From SOIV01 sp964435925 (GTDB taxonomy: Bacteria > Acidobacteriota > Aminicenantia > Aminicenantales > Aminicenantaceae): 43,213 nucleotides of DNA. The notes under the pieces were generated by a model, which was given only the letters and a program-made list of their open reading frames with translations, searched no databases and was not told where the DNA came from. Below are positions 24,605 through 33,695 of this stretch, piece after piece. A program made the position numbers and the translations under genes. The stretch spans positions 1 to 43,213 of the forward strand of contig CAYTBG010000011.1 in assembly GCA_964435925.1 (NCBI GenBank), written 5' to 3'. The number at the start of each line of letters is the position of its first letter. The stretch's first letter is position 1.

Positions 24605-25849
24605 ATGAGGGCAAGAAATATCTTCGTTAAGCATTTATTTATATTCATCTCTGGCTTTCTCTTGTTGGGACAGCTAACAATTTTTCCCTGTACCGTGGCT
24701 GTGGTCTCAGGAAAAGCAACTCAAGACGGACGACCCTTGTTGTGGAAAAATCGAGACACATCTGGTTTGGACAATAAAATGATCTACATCAAAGGCGAAA
24801 AATATGACTTCATTGGATTAATAGATGCCAGGGACAAAAAGGCAGAAAACGTGTGGGCAGGAATTAACACAGAAGGATTTGCCATAATGAATTCTGCTTC
24901 AGGCGACTTATCTGAGGAACCAGAAGGCATGATAAATAACGGCCGTTTCATGAAACGCGCTCTCTCAGAATGCGCCGATGCTTTAGATTTTGAAAGCCTT
25001 CTGAACCGCACCAACGGGAATCGGAAAGTGGCCGCAAATTTCGGTATCATTGATGCTGAGGGAAATGCCTGTTTCTATGAAACCAGCAACTCGACATTTC
25101 ATAAATTTGACACCAAAGATCCGAAGGTCGCGCCTCAAGGATATATCATCCGAACAAATTATGCCTTCACCTCTCCGCTGAAAAATAGCGGCGGAGGCTA
25201 TATCCGGTTTGAAAGAGCTTCAAGGCTGTTCCAAGCAGCCTCAGCAGAAGAGCGCCTCGACTATAAGTTCATACTCCGGGAAGCAGCCAGAGACCTTGCG
25301 AACGAAAAACTCAACTCTTTTCCCCTTACAGACCCCAAGGTTTATGATTCAAGCTCACCCGTTTACATCAACACAAACGATACAATCAACCGTAATTCCA
25401 CAGCTTCAGTGGCTCTTTTTCATGGGGTCTCCGACCCTAAAAAGGCCTATCTCGCCACCATGTGGATTCTGCTCGGCCAATCTGTCTGCTCGGTGGCGGT
25501 ACCGTTATGGGCGAATGCAGCCTCAGTCCCGGGAGTGCTTTCAGGGCCTGAAACTGCTCCTCTAAATGATTTTTCAAGGGCCTTAGCTTCTTATCTCTAC
25601 CCAGATAAAAGAGGTCACATGGACCAGTATCTGAGCATAAGCAGATTAATCCATTATGGCGGAGAAGGAGTACTGAGCAGGCTTTTTAAGATTGAAAACA
25701 AGGTTTTTGCTGAAACCGAGATGACATTAAAAGAATGGGAAAAGAAGAAGCCAGCCAAACAAGATGTCGTTGATTTTGAAGAGAAAATAGCAGCGTGGGT
25801 TTACGAATCCTTAAAAAGCTCTTTTCCTGATGTAAAAACCCCGGATTAA
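24605..25849 (+). CDS. Secreted Ntn-hydrolase (C45 acyltransferase / penicillin-acylase-like)
   Basis: A 414-aa exported protein. The N-terminus is a signal peptide leading to FPCTVAVVSGKATQDGRPLL and then WKNRD. A Cys at about residue 29 followed by Thr and, about 15-20 residues on, the KNRD motif is the pattern of N-terminal-nucleophile hydrolases of the C45/choloylglycine-hydrolase type. In these, Cys becomes the catalytic N-terminus after cleavage. Supporting segments are NEKLNSFPLT and ANAASVPGVLSGPE. The start is set by ACGGAGGTG 6 nt upstream. Such enzymes cleave or transfer acyl groups on amides; the substrate is unknown. It follows a polysaccharide deacetylase and a serine hydrolase, suggesting an envelope or peptide-derivative degradation cluster. 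Confidence 0.8.
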   Translation: MRARNIFVKHLFIFISGFLLLGQLTIFPCTVAVVSGKATQDGRPLLWKNRDTSGLDNKMIYIKGEKYDFIGLIDARDKKAENVWAGINTEGFAIMNSASGDLSEEPEGMINNGRFMKRALSECADALDFESLLNRTNGNRKVAANFGIIDAEGNACFYETSNSTFHKFDTKDPKVAPQGYIIRTNYAFTSPLKNSGGGYIRFERASRLFQAASAEERLDYKFILREAARDLANEKLNSFPLTDPKVYDSSSPVYINTNDTINRNSTASVALFHGVSDPKKAYLATMWILLGQSVCSVAVPLWANAASVPGVLSGPETAPLNDFSRALASYLYPDKRGHMDQYLSISRLIHYGGEGVLSRLFKIENKVFAETEMTLKEWEKKKPAKQDVVDFEEKIAAWVYESLKSSFPDVKTPD

Positions 25850-25889
25850 GATAAAGAATTTAAAAACGCCTGAATATAATCAAAAAGAA

Positions 25890-27041
25890 TTATTTTTTGG
25901 CGGGTTTCACACCTACTCTCTCAGCAGCTTTCTCTCCCGATTTCTCGGCGGCTTTTGCTGCAGCTGCTTCCGCAACTTTCCCCGAAGCTTTCTCGGCAGC
26001 CTCCTCAGACGGAAGAAGACCGAGTTCCTTTCTAACCTCCATATCAAGCTGAGCGGCTAACTCTTCGTTCTCCTTCAAGAGCCTTTTGACACTCTCTCTT
26101 CCCTGCCCTATTCGTTCTCCTTTATAAGAGTACCAGGTTCCAGCTTTCTCAATCAGTCCCGCATCTACCCCGCAGTCAACCAAATCCCCTTCTTTCGAGA
26201 TTCCCTCACCAAAGATAATATCAAACTGAGCCAATCTGAAAGGAGGAGCCATTTTATTCTTAACAATTTTTACTTTCACTCTGTTGCCGATGACTTTGTC
26301 TCCTTCCTTTAAGGTAGCGATTCTCCTGATATCAACCCTTAATGAAGAGTAAAACTTTAGCGCTCTTCCACCAGTTGTTGTCTCAGGACTGCCCAGAAAA
26401 AATCCAATTTTTTCTCTGATCTGGTTAACAAAGATAAAACATGTTTTTGAACGGCTGACTATGGCAGTCAGCTTTCTCAAGGCCTGGGACATAAGACGTG
26501 CTTGAAGACCCATATGGGCATCCCCCATCTCTCCTTCAAGCTCTGCCTTGGGCACAAGGGCAGCTACAGAGTCGATAACGATGACATCCACAGCCCCACT
26601 GCGGACAAGAACCTCGGCAATCTCCAAAGCCTGCTCTCCATAATCCGGTTGAGAGATGAGGAGATTGTCCACATCCACACCTATACTGGCTGCGTACTTC
26701 GGATCTAAGGCGTGTTCGGCATCAATAAAAGCAGCCTGGCCGCCCTGTTTCTGAGCTTCCGCAATGACATGAATTGCCAAAGTTGTCTTTCCTGTAGCCT
26801 CAGGGCCAAAGACCTCAACAACCCTCCCCCGGGGAAATCCGCCTATGCCTAAGCTTAAATCAAAAGATATGGAGCCAGTAGGGATTACAGGCACTTTAAC
26901 TGCTGCATCTTTTTGCCCGAGCTTCATCACAGATCCTTTGCCAAATTGCTTTTCTATCTGAGAGAGTGCGGCCTCAATTGCTCTATCTCTCGAGGCTTGC
27001 TTTTCTCCGGTTTCGTCTTCTTTCATTTTATCCTCCCCCAA
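25890..27041 (-). CDS. recA: Recombinase RecA
   Basis: A 383-aa strand-exchange ATPase for homologous recombination. The Walker A is GPEATGKTT (79-87). Walker B is in VDVIVIDSVAALVPKAELEG. The loop L2 region NQIREKIGFFLGSPETTTGG and the ALKFYSSLRVDIRR strand are diagnostic. L2 contains Phe-Phe where many bacteria have Val-Met-Phe, a tolerated variation. The C-terminal tail (after about 345) is a long Ala/Lys/Glu-rich stretch rather than the usual acidic tail. The start follows GGGGGAGGAT. No CTGT-N8-ACAG or GAAC-N4-GTTC LexA box is visible in the upstream 115 bp, so SOS control cannot be claimed. Confidence 0.97.
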   Translation of the reverse strand: MGEDKMKEDETGEKQASRDRAIEAALSQIEKQFGKGSVMKLGQKDAAVKVPVIPTGSISFDLSLGIGGFPRGRVVEVFGPEATGKTTLAIHVIAEAQKQGGQAAFIDAEHALDPKYAASIGVDVDNLLISQPDYGEQALEIAEVLVRSGAVDVIVIDSVAALVPKAELEGEMGDAHMGLQARLMSQALRKLTAIVSRSKTCFIFVNQIREKIGFFLGSPETTTGGRALKFYSSLRVDIRRIATLKEGDKVIGNRVKVKIVKNKMAPPFRLAQFDIIFGEGISKEGDLVDCGVDAGLIEKAGTWYSYKGERIGQGRESVKRLLKENEELAAQLDMEVRKELGLLPSEEAAEKASGKVAEAAAAKAAEKSGEKAAERVGVKPAKK

Positions 27042-27156
27042 GTAAACGGGTTCTTATCAATTTTATAAATATTCTTATTTTTTATCCTTTAATCTTAACT
27101 TATATTCAAAGATTATTAAATAGTTCTTCCTATTTATAAGCTATTAACACCAGAGA

Positions 27157-28011
27157 TTATTTGCTGTAGTCATAAAATCCTTTTCCTGCTTTCCGGCCAA
27201 GATAGCCGGCATCTACCATTTTTCTCAGCAACGGACAGGGTCTGTATTTCGGATCCTTAAAGCCCTCATGGAGGACTTCCATGATATCAAGACAGACATC
27301 CAGCCCTATAAGATCAGCCAGGGCCAAGGGCCCGATGGGATGGTTCATGCCCAGCTTCAACACTGTATCAATGGCTTCAGTTGTGCCAACCCCCTCCATC
27401 AAGGCATAAACAGCTTCATTGATCATGGGGATCAAAATTCGGTTTGAGATAAATCCCGGGAAATCATTAGCCTCCACAGGAACCTTTCCCATCTTCTCGG
27501 CAAGGCTTTTCACCTCGTCGAATGTCTCCTGGGAAGTTGCCATCCCTTTAATCAGCTCCACCAATGCCATCAAGGGCACGGGATTCATGAAATGCATGCC
27601 CATAAATTGGGAAGGGCGACCGGTCAAAGCTCCAAGACGCGTTATGGAAATGGATGAGGTATTAGATGTCAGGATGACTGAAGGAGCAAGCAGCTTATCA
27701 AGCTCTAAAAGTATCTTCTTCTTCACCTCAAAATCTTCGAAGGCTGCCTCCACAGCAAAGTCAACCTCTTTAATTTCTGAAAGACTCGTAGTGGTCTTTA
27801 TTCGAGATAATATTTTATCCTTGTCTTCTTCGATTTTTCCTTTCTCCGAAAGCTTGGTCAGACTCTTATCTATTATCTTCAAAGAACGCTGAAGATAATC
27901 TTCTCCCAAATCATTCAGGATGATTTCAAATCCTGAAGTGGCAGCAACTTGGGCGATACCCGTACCCATGGTACCAGCACCAACGACTCCTATTTTTTTT
28001 ATAGTCATCAC
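27157..28011 (-). CDS. hbd: 3-hydroxybutyryl-CoA dehydrogenase
   Basis: A 284-aa NAD(P)-dependent dehydrogenase that interconverts acetoacetyl-CoA and 3-hydroxybutyryl-CoA. It has the Rossmann motif GVVGAGTMGTGIAQVAA (8-24) and the catalytic region ILTSNTSSISI followed by GMHFMNPVPLMALVE. The substrate-binding NDFPGFISNRILIPMINEA and the C-terminal GRKAGKGFYDYSK are also present. The length fits the short Hbd class. It begins 10 bp after the stop of the thiolase gene on the same strand, forming a two-gene unit for C4 acyl-CoA synthesis or degradation. AAGGAGGGGTG precedes the start. Confidence 0.95.
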   Translation of the reverse strand: MMTIKKIGVVGAGTMGTGIAQVAATSGFEIILNDLGEDYLQRSLKIIDKSLTKLSEKGKIEEDKDKILSRIKTTTSLSEIKEVDFAVEAAFEDFEVKKKILLELDKLLAPSVILTSNTSSISITRLGALTGRPSQFMGMHFMNPVPLMALVELIKGMATSQETFDEVKSLAEKMGKVPVEANDFPGFISNRILIPMINEAVYALMEGVGTTEAIDTVLKLGMNHPIGPLALADLIGLDVCLDIMEVLHEGFKDPKYRPCPLLRKMVDAGYLGRKAGKGFYDYSK

Positions 28012-28021
28012 CCCTCCTTAC

Positions 28022-29212
28022 TTATACGATTTCCACTGCCATGGCCACAGCATCTCCTCCGCCCAAGCAGAGAGCGGCCACACCTTTCTTGGAGCCTCTG
28101 TGTTTTAGAGCGTAAATCAAAGTCGTTAAAATCCGGGCTCCTGTAGCTCCGATCGGGTGGCCCAAGGCTACAGCTCCTCCATGAACATTGACCTTCTCTC
28201 TATCCAGACCCAACTCTTTAATCAACACCACCAACTGGGAAGAAAAAGCTTCGTTTATCTCGAAAAGGTCCACATCTTCAATCTTCCAGCCCACGTTGGC
28301 CAGCAATCTCTCGATGGCTCCCTTGGGTGCATACATCACCATAGAGGGCTCAACAGCGTTGGTTGTCGAGCCTAAAATCAGGGCCATAGGTTGAAGTTTC
28401 TTCTCTTTCACAGCATCCTCTGAAGCGACAACAACCGCCGCTGCTCCATCATTTAGACTAGACGCATTTCCGGCCGTAACTGTCCCATCCTTCTTAAAAA
28501 CAGGCCTGAGCTTTGTTAATTTTTCTAGTGCCGTATCTTTCCGAGGACCTTCATCCACAGCGAAAATTATGGGATCACCCTTTCTCTGGGGAATTTCCAC
28601 GGGAATGATTTCATCTTTGAAATAGCCTTTTTCGATAGCATGGATAGCTTTCTGATGGCTGCTCAAAGCATACTGGTCTTGCTCCTGGCGAGTAGCACCA
28701 AATTTTTCGGCAACGACTTCTCCTGTCATACCCATATGCTGGTCATCAAAAGCACACCAAAGGCCATCAAGTATCATGGAGTCTTTTATCTTCATATCTC
28801 CAAATTTGACGCCTTCTCTCGCTCCCCAGAGAAGATGGGGTGCCTGGCTCATGCTTTCCATTCCCCCGGCAACGATGATATTCTTCTCTTCAAGCCAGAT
28901 GGACTGAGCAGCCAGGGCTACGGCTTTTAAAGCTGAGCCGCATACCTTGTTAACAGCAAAGCAGCTCACAGTATAGGGAATTCCACCTTTCACTGCTGCC
29001 TGTTTGGCAGGGGCCTGGCCCAAGCCCCCCGAAACAACATTCCCCATGATCACTTCTTCAACATCTTCACCTGAAATCCCGGCTCTCTTCACAGCTTCTT
29101 TAATAGCAAAACCGCCTAGCTCGGGAGCTTTGAAATTCTTCAAAGACCCCAAAAAATTACCTACGGCTGTTCGAGTAGCCCCGACAATAAAAACTTCTCT
29201 TAATTCACACAT
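28022..29212 (-). CDS. Acetyl-CoA acetyltransferase (thiolase)
   Basis: A 396-aa type II thiolase that condenses two acetyl-CoA to acetoacetyl-CoA, or the reverse. The nucleophilic Cys91 lies in AVNKVCGSALKAVA. The second-site motifs are NEAFSSQL, GGAVALGHPIGATGARIL (His) and AALCLGGGDAVAMAVE (second Cys). It is upstream of hbd with a 10-bp gap, so the pair supplies consecutive steps of the butyryl/hydroxybutyryl-CoA pathway. Length and motifs are complete. No regulator or other beta-oxidation gene is adjacent. Confidence 0.95.
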   Translation of the reverse strand: MCELREVFIVGATRTAVGNFLGSLKNFKAPELGGFAIKEAVKRAGISGEDVEEVIMGNVVSGGLGQAPAKQAAVKGGIPYTVSCFAVNKVCGSALKAVALAAQSIWLEEKNIIVAGGMESMSQAPHLLWGAREGVKFGDMKIKDSMILDGLWCAFDDQHMGMTGEVVAEKFGATRQEQDQYALSSHQKAIHAIEKGYFKDEIIPVEIPQRKGDPIIFAVDEGPRKDTALEKLTKLRPVFKKDGTVTAGNASSLNDGAAAVVVASEDAVKEKKLQPMALILGSTTNAVEPSMVMYAPKGAIERLLANVGWKIEDVDLFEINEAFSSQLVVLIKELGLDREKVNVHGGAVALGHPIGATGARILTTLIYALKHRGSKKGVAALCLGGGDAVAMAVEIV

Positions 29213-29615
29213 TTATTAAGCCTTTCGTTTAAAGAATTGTATTAAAGCGTTTCCATTTTTATCACAATTGGAAGAGGGTGTAAACCCACCTCAAAAAGGG
29301 CTCAGGCAATATGGCTTAAAAACACGTTGCTTTTGCCCCAGCGAGTCAAAAGCAACTCGGATCAAGGCTTCGCTCTCCTCTCCTTCGGAGAGAAACCGTG
29401 CCCGCTCAGCCTTTCTCACGGTTTTTTCACCATACAGCCTTCGCCAAGCAAGGGACAAGAAAAAGGCGATAGGCTCCATTTTTGCAAGCGTTTCCAAATC
29501 CGTGATGGAAAAGGTTTTTGGGAATGCTTACCTCCTTTTTTTATTATTTGATTAAAGCCAAAACAAAGGATAAAATTGGATGAGAACAAAACTTACTTGG
29601 ATAAGGAGGAACAAA
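29213..29615. other. 403-bp intergenic stretch with three consecutive hairpins
   Basis: No convincing gene. The short frames on either strand lack homology and ribosome binding sites. Three hairpins follow one another: GTTGCTTTTG (29326-29335) with CAAAAGCAAC (29347-29356), CTCTCC/GGAGAG around TTC (29378-29392), and AACCGTG (29394-29400) with CACGGTT (29417-29423) followed by a T run on the + strand. The block is richer in G+C than its flanks and could be a repeat or a structured RNA. The Shine-Dalgarno of the next gene lies at the right end. Confidence 0.5.
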
Positions 29616-31622
29616 ATGAAAAGCTATTTGCTATCTTTTGCATTGATTTTGTTTTTAGCCCTTTTTGTTTCCTGTGAAAAATCCAAAGTTGAATCAAAAG
29701 AAGACCAGCCATATCTTTTAGAGCAGGTGGGCAATACGGCCATTGCCCAGTTGTATGCTGACGGATTTAAAGACCTCGACCTCAACGAGAAAATATTGGC
29801 CTACTATTTAGCTCAAGCTGTTATTGCCGGCGACCGCATCGATAATGACCAAAGTCACAGGCATGCCCTGGAAATAAAAGACATCCTGGAAGAAATAATC
29901 ACTCACAAGGAGGGGATAGACCCTGAAATTTTTAAGGAGATCTATGATTACACCAAGCTTTTCTGGGTAAACCACTGCCAGTACAACGCCCGCACAAAAG
30001 CAAAATTTATCCCTTCCTGTTCGTTTGACCAATTTCTAGAGGCAGCCGAGTTAGCTCAGAAAAACGGAGCCAGTTACGACCTCAGAGAAGGGGAAACCAT
30101 CGAAGGAAAGCTCAAAAAACTTGAAAAGACTATTTTTGATCCGAACTTTGAACCCCTGGTCACAGCCAAAACTCCTCCTCCGGGTCAGGACATCCTCACA
30201 GCCAGCGCCAACAATTTTTATGAAAATGTCACCTTGGCCGATCTCAAGAATTTCAAGGAAAAATATCCCTTAAATTCAAAAATCGTAAAACAAGACGGCA
30301 AAGCAAGGGAACTAGTCTGGAGAGCAGGTAATGAGGATGTCAAGCCTGGCCTTTACGCCAAGGAACTCTCCAATGTCATTTCGAACCTCAAGCTTGCTAT
30401 TCCTTATGCAGGTGAACAACAGAAAATAACTCTCCAGCATATGATTGACTATTTTGAGACGGGAGATCCTGATTCTTTTCGCAAAGCTAACATTTCCTGG
30501 CTTAAAGACGACACTCCAGTCGATTTTATTATTGGTTTTATCGAAAACTACAAAGATGCCCGAGGAATCAAAGGAGAGTGGGAAGGTTTAATAAGCTATG
30601 TCAACAGAAAAACCACCCAGATGATGAGAGACATCGCAGCCAACGCCCAATATTTTGAAAGCAAAGCACCCTGGAAAGAGGAATACAAGAAAAAGGAAAT
30701 TCAGGTTCCTGTAGCCAATTCTATTGATGTCGTTATTTCGGGAGGCGATGCCGGCCCCCTCATTCCAGGAGGAATAAACCTTCCTAATGAACAAAAGATA
30801 AGAGAGCAGTACGGAAGCAAGAGTGTCCTTCTCTTTAATGTCATGCGTGATGCCCGAAAGGTGACCGGCGGAAAATCGGCTGAGGAATTCTTGTTGACAG
30901 ATGAAGAAAAAGAGCTTGTTCAAAAATACGGTAGTCTAGCAAGGAATGTAATAATCGCCCTCCATGAAGTAATCGGCCATGGTTCGGGAAAAGTGAGCCC
31001 AAAGTTGACTAAAGACCCTTCAGACTATTTGCAGGAATACTACAACACCCTGGAGGAAGCACGAGCTGACCTCATGGCTTACTGGAACTTTTTCGATCCC
31101 AAATTAATTGAACTTGGTATCTTGCCTAATGAAGATGCAGCTAAAGCAGGCTATATCTCTTCTGCCATGGGTGACCTAACCATGCTGAGGAGGATAAAAA
31201 AGAGAGATAGAGTAGAGGATGACCACATGAGGGCTTCACATCTTATCCAGGTTTACCTCGAGAAAAAAACTCAAGCAGTGGAGACAGTAAAGGAAAACGG
31301 AAAAACTTACAGAAGGGTTAAGGATTTTGATCTTTTCCGCCAGGGAGTAGGGGAACTCCTGGCAGAGATCATGAGGATAAAAGCCGAAGGTGATTTCGAA
31401 GCTGCCAAAAAGCTTGTCAACGCCTATGCCATAAAAATTGACCCCTCACTCAGAGATGAAGTCATAGAAAGGTGCCGCCAGATTCGCTATCCTGATTTTG
31501 TGGCTTTTGTTGTTCCCGAGCTAAACCTTATCAAAAACCAGGAAGGAAAGATCGTCGATGTAGGGATATCCTACCCGATGGACCTTGCTGTCCAGCAGCT
31601 AAAATGGGCAGGAAAAAAATAG
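29616..31622 (+). CDS. Dipeptidyl-peptidase III-like metallopeptidase (family M49), lipoprotein
   Basis: A 668-aa zinc exopeptidase. Start chosen at ATG 29616, because ATAAGGAGG lies about 6-8 nt upstream and the signal peptide begins there. An ATG at 29580 would add 12 residues without a ribosome site. The N-terminus KSYLLSFALILFLALFVSCE ends in a lipobox Cys, so the enzyme is probably membrane-anchored on the periplasmic side. The M49 zinc motif HEVIGH (His450, Glu451, His455) and the second motif EEARAD (480-485) are intact; eukaryotic DPP III has HELLGH and EECRAE. It would remove dipeptides from oligopeptide N-termini. It is convergent with fhs, and a decayed copy of its 3' end lies at about 33560-33690. 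Confidence 0.9.
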   Translation: MKSYLLSFALILFLALFVSCEKSKVESKEDQPYLLEQVGNTAIAQLYADGFKDLDLNEKILAYYLAQAVIAGDRIDNDQSHRHALEIKDILEEIITHKEGIDPEIFKEIYDYTKLFWVNHCQYNARTKAKFIPSCSFDQFLEAAELAQKNGASYDLREGETIEGKLKKLEKTIFDPNFEPLVTAKTPPPGQDILTASANNFYENVTLADLKNFKEKYPLNSKIVKQDGKARELVWRAGNEDVKPGLYAKELSNVISNLKLAIPYAGEQQKITLQHMIDYFETGDPDSFRKANISWLKDDTPVDFIIGFIENYKDARGIKGEWEGLISYVNRKTTQMMRDIAANAQYFESKAPWKEEYKKKEIQVPVANSIDVVISGGDAGPLIPGGINLPNEQKIREQYGSKSVLLFNVMRDARKVTGGKSAEEFLLTDEEKELVQKYGSLARNVIIALHEVIGHGSGKVSPKLTKDPSDYLQEYYNTLEEARADLMAYWNFFDPKLIELGILPNEDAAKAGYISSAMGDLTMLRRIKKRDRVEDDHMRASHLIQVYLEKKTQAVETVKENGKTYRRVKDFDLFRQGVGELLAEIMRIKAEGDFEAAKKLVNAYAIKIDPSLRDEVIERCRQIRYPDFVAFVVPELNLIKNQEGKIVDVGISYPMDLAVQQLKWAGKK

Positions 31623-31630
31623 CGTAAATT

Positions 31631-31883
31631 TTAGATTCTATTTCGCGCTCAGGATAAACCGGTTATTTCTTCGTCATCCGTTATATCTATTCTCTCGGCT
31701 GATGGAACCCTGGGCAAACCTGGCATTGTCATGACGTCTCCGCAGTAAACAACCACAAACCCTGCTCCTGAACCGAGGGAAGCGTCGGTCACGATTAAAG
31801 TGAAATCTTTAGGCCTCCCCAGCGCTTCATCATCATCAGAGAGAGAGTATTGCGTTTTGGCAATACAAACAGGGAGGTTTCCA
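31631..31883 (-). pseudogene. Truncated duplicate of the fhs 3' end
   Basis: This 253-bp block aligns without gaps to 33696-33948, the 3' end of fhs and its downstream flank, at a constant offset of 2065 bp with about 10 mismatches. It encodes the last ~78 residues of formate-tetrahydrofolate ligase up to the stop. It is cut off at GGGAGGTTTCCA, after which the sequence is unrelated. Eight of the ten differences are synonymous. It lies directly after the M49 peptidase stop and marks the left border of the ATPase insertion. Confidence 0.9.
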
Positions 31884-32040
31884 TATAATAATAAAATCCA
31901 TAACTCTTCTAGCCGATTCTCTAGTAAAATATTTGCACTGCTACATAACTAAATAGAATATTAGGTGGGATCTATTCAATGGACTCCAGAAGATTCAATT
32001 TCTCTAATTTTTTATTTTTTTAGACATTGTATTTATATAT

Positions 32041-32146
32041 TTCACGATTTTGCAAGAAATATATTCTTGATTTTCACGTTTTAGCTAGAATAAAACTAAA
32101 TTTATTCACGTTTTAAAAAGATAATAATTGAAATATTTCACGTTTT
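32041..32146 (+). promoter_or_regulatory. Four direct repeats TTCACGTTTT at exactly 32-bp spacing (iteron/operator array)
   Basis: Copies begin at 32041 (TTCACGATTT), 32073, 32105 and 32137 (all TTCACGTTTT). Each is followed by about 22 bp of A/T-rich, otherwise unrelated sequence. The exact 32-bp period is about three helical turns, placing all four boxes on one face of DNA. The last box ends 16 bp before the ATPase ATG. It may be an operator for autoregulation, or an iteron-type binding region. Confidence 0.8.
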
Positions 32147-32162
32147 TTGGTATAAAAAGGGT

Positions 32163-33470
32163 ATGAAAAGAGATATATACAAAAAATTAATCGAATGGAA
32201 AAATTCAGACCGCAGGAAATCCTTGATTCTTAAGGGGGCTCGACAGGTTGGCAAGACTTTTATTTTAAAAGAGTTTGGTAGAAGAGAATATTCAAATATG
32301 GCCTATTTTAACTTTGAAGAAGATCCAGGTCTAAATGATTTTTTTCTGGGCAGAATACAACCAGAAAAAATAATTGAAAAATTATCCATTTACTTGGAAA
32401 CAAGAATTTTTCCTGAAAAGACATTAATAATCTTTGATGAAATCCAAAATTCTCCTGAAACTTTAAACAGCCTTAAATATCTCAATGAAAGAGCAAATGA
32501 ATACCATATTGCTTCAGCAGGTTCTTTGCTTGGGATACAAATTGGCCAATCTGCTCCATTTCCAGTCGGGAAAGTAAATTTTATGAATTTGCACCCTTTC
32601 TCTTTTGGCGAATATCTAAGTGGTATGCGTAAATCTCAACTTCGTAATTTCTTAGAAAGCAAAACAACCTTCGACCTGATAGAAACAAGTTTTCACGAAG
32701 AACTTATTAATAATTTAAAAATGTATTATTTTATTGGGGGAATGCCCGAAGCAATACTGCAATACAGAGAAGATGGAGACCTTAAAAAGGTTAGGGTAAT
32801 TCAAGAAGAAATATTGACAGCTTATACAATAGACTTCTCAAAATATTCAACAAAATCTGAAGCGATAAAAATCAACAGCATATGGAATGCAATCCTGGCG
32901 CAACTGGCGAAAGAGAACAAAAAATTCAAATTCTCAGAAATATCAAAAAATGCAAGGGCAAGAGATTACAATTTGGCAATTCAGTGGCTAGTGGATACAG
33001 GATTGGTTTACAAATCTTATAATATTAAAACACCAAAGCTCCCACTAAGTGTTTACAAAGAAGACAATATCTTTAAACTCTTTCTTCTGGACGTCGGGCT
33101 TTTGGGTGCTTTGCTCAATGTCTCTCAAAGAACAATCGTTGAAGGCAACCGTCTTTTTTCTGAATATAACGGGGCTTTCGTTGAAAATTATGTTGCCCAG
33201 GAATTAATTGCCAATAATCATAAGGAGCTCTACTATTGGACAAAAAATAGTTCAGCCGAGGTTAATTTTATAATTCCATATAATGAGGAGATCTTTCCTC
33301 TCGAGGTAAAAGCAGGGATTAGCAAAAGGAAAAAAAGCCTTAGAATTTATGGAAAAAAATATGATCCTCCAATATTGTCGCGCTCAACTCTAATGAATTT
33401 CAAAAAAGATGATAACATCGGTAATTATCCACTCTATGCAGTCTCTCTTTTTCCAGGAATTAGCAGATAG
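32163..33470 (+). CDS. AAA-family ATPase with DUF4143 C-terminal domain
   Basis: A 435-aa cytosolic protein of the AAA_14/DUF4143 group. The Walker A is LKGARQVGKTFIL (about 24-36). Walker B is TLIIFDEIQNSPE, and the sensor-type segment is IASAGSLLGI. The middle has YYFIGGMPEAIL and a winged-helix-like stretch. The C-terminal DUF4143 part has FVENYVAQELI, YYWTKNSSAEVNFII and FPLEVKAG, which resembles a PD-(D/E)xK nuclease-like fold (family knowledge). The true role of this family is not established. It lacks a clear Shine-Dalgarno, is AT-richer than its neighbours, and is bounded by duplicated fhs/peptidase ends, all pointing to acquisition. A hairpin (ACTTTTTG/CAAAAAGT) follows at 33475-33495. 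Confidence 0.9.
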   Translation: MKRDIYKKLIEWKNSDRRKSLILKGARQVGKTFILKEFGRREYSNMAYFNFEEDPGLNDFFLGRIQPEKIIEKLSIYLETRIFPEKTLIIFDEIQNSPETLNSLKYLNERANEYHIASAGSLLGIQIGQSAPFPVGKVNFMNLHPFSFGEYLSGMRKSQLRNFLESKTTFDLIETSFHEELINNLKMYYFIGGMPEAILQYREDGDLKKVRVIQEEILTAYTIDFSKYSTKSEAIKINSIWNAILAQLAKENKKFKFSEISKNARARDYNLAIQWLVDTGLVYKSYNIKTPKLPLSVYKEDNIFKLFLLDVGLLGALLNVSQRTIVEGNRLFSEYNGAFVENYVAQELIANNHKELYYWTKNSSAEVNFIIPYNEEIFPLEVKAGISKRKKSLRIYGKKYDPPILSRSTLMNFKKDDNIGNYPLYAVSLFPGISR

Positions 33471-33559
33471 AGTTACTTTTTGATTTGCAAAAAGTGTCAC
33501 TAATGTTTCTGAACGAGAATAACAAAAAACAGAGAAAAAACTGTCATTTAAACAAAGAA

Positions 33560-33690
33560 TTTTGCTTATCGGTTCCAGGTTGCAAATTCTTCTTTAAGTG
33601 GACAGGAAAGGAAAAAATCATTAATGTCGAGATCTCCTACTCGCGCGCCTTCTTAGCTGAGCAACTAAAATGGGCAGGAAAAAATAGCTT
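33560..33690 (+). pseudogene. Decayed 3' end of an M49 peptidase gene
   Basis: Translation gives segments matching the C-terminus of the peptidase at 29616-31622: VEISYSRAFLAEQLKWAGK corresponds to VGISYPMDLAVQQLKWAGK. The DNA match is strong at CTAAAATGGGCAGGAAAAA and weaker upstream, and the loss of one A removes the stop from frame. It directly adjoins the fhs 3' end, as the intact peptidase does at 31622. The peptidase/fhs junction is therefore present twice around the ATPase. Confidence 0.7.
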
Positions 33691-33695
33691 AAATA

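Noticed and set aside
27042..27156. LexA box upstream of recA
   Set aside because: Neither CTGT-N8-ACAG nor GAAC-N4-GTTC is present; AAACGGGTTC does not fit.
33475..33495. Intrinsic terminator after the ATPase
   Set aside because: The ACTTTTTG/CAAAAAGT stem is good, but no T run follows on either strand, so termination is doubtful.
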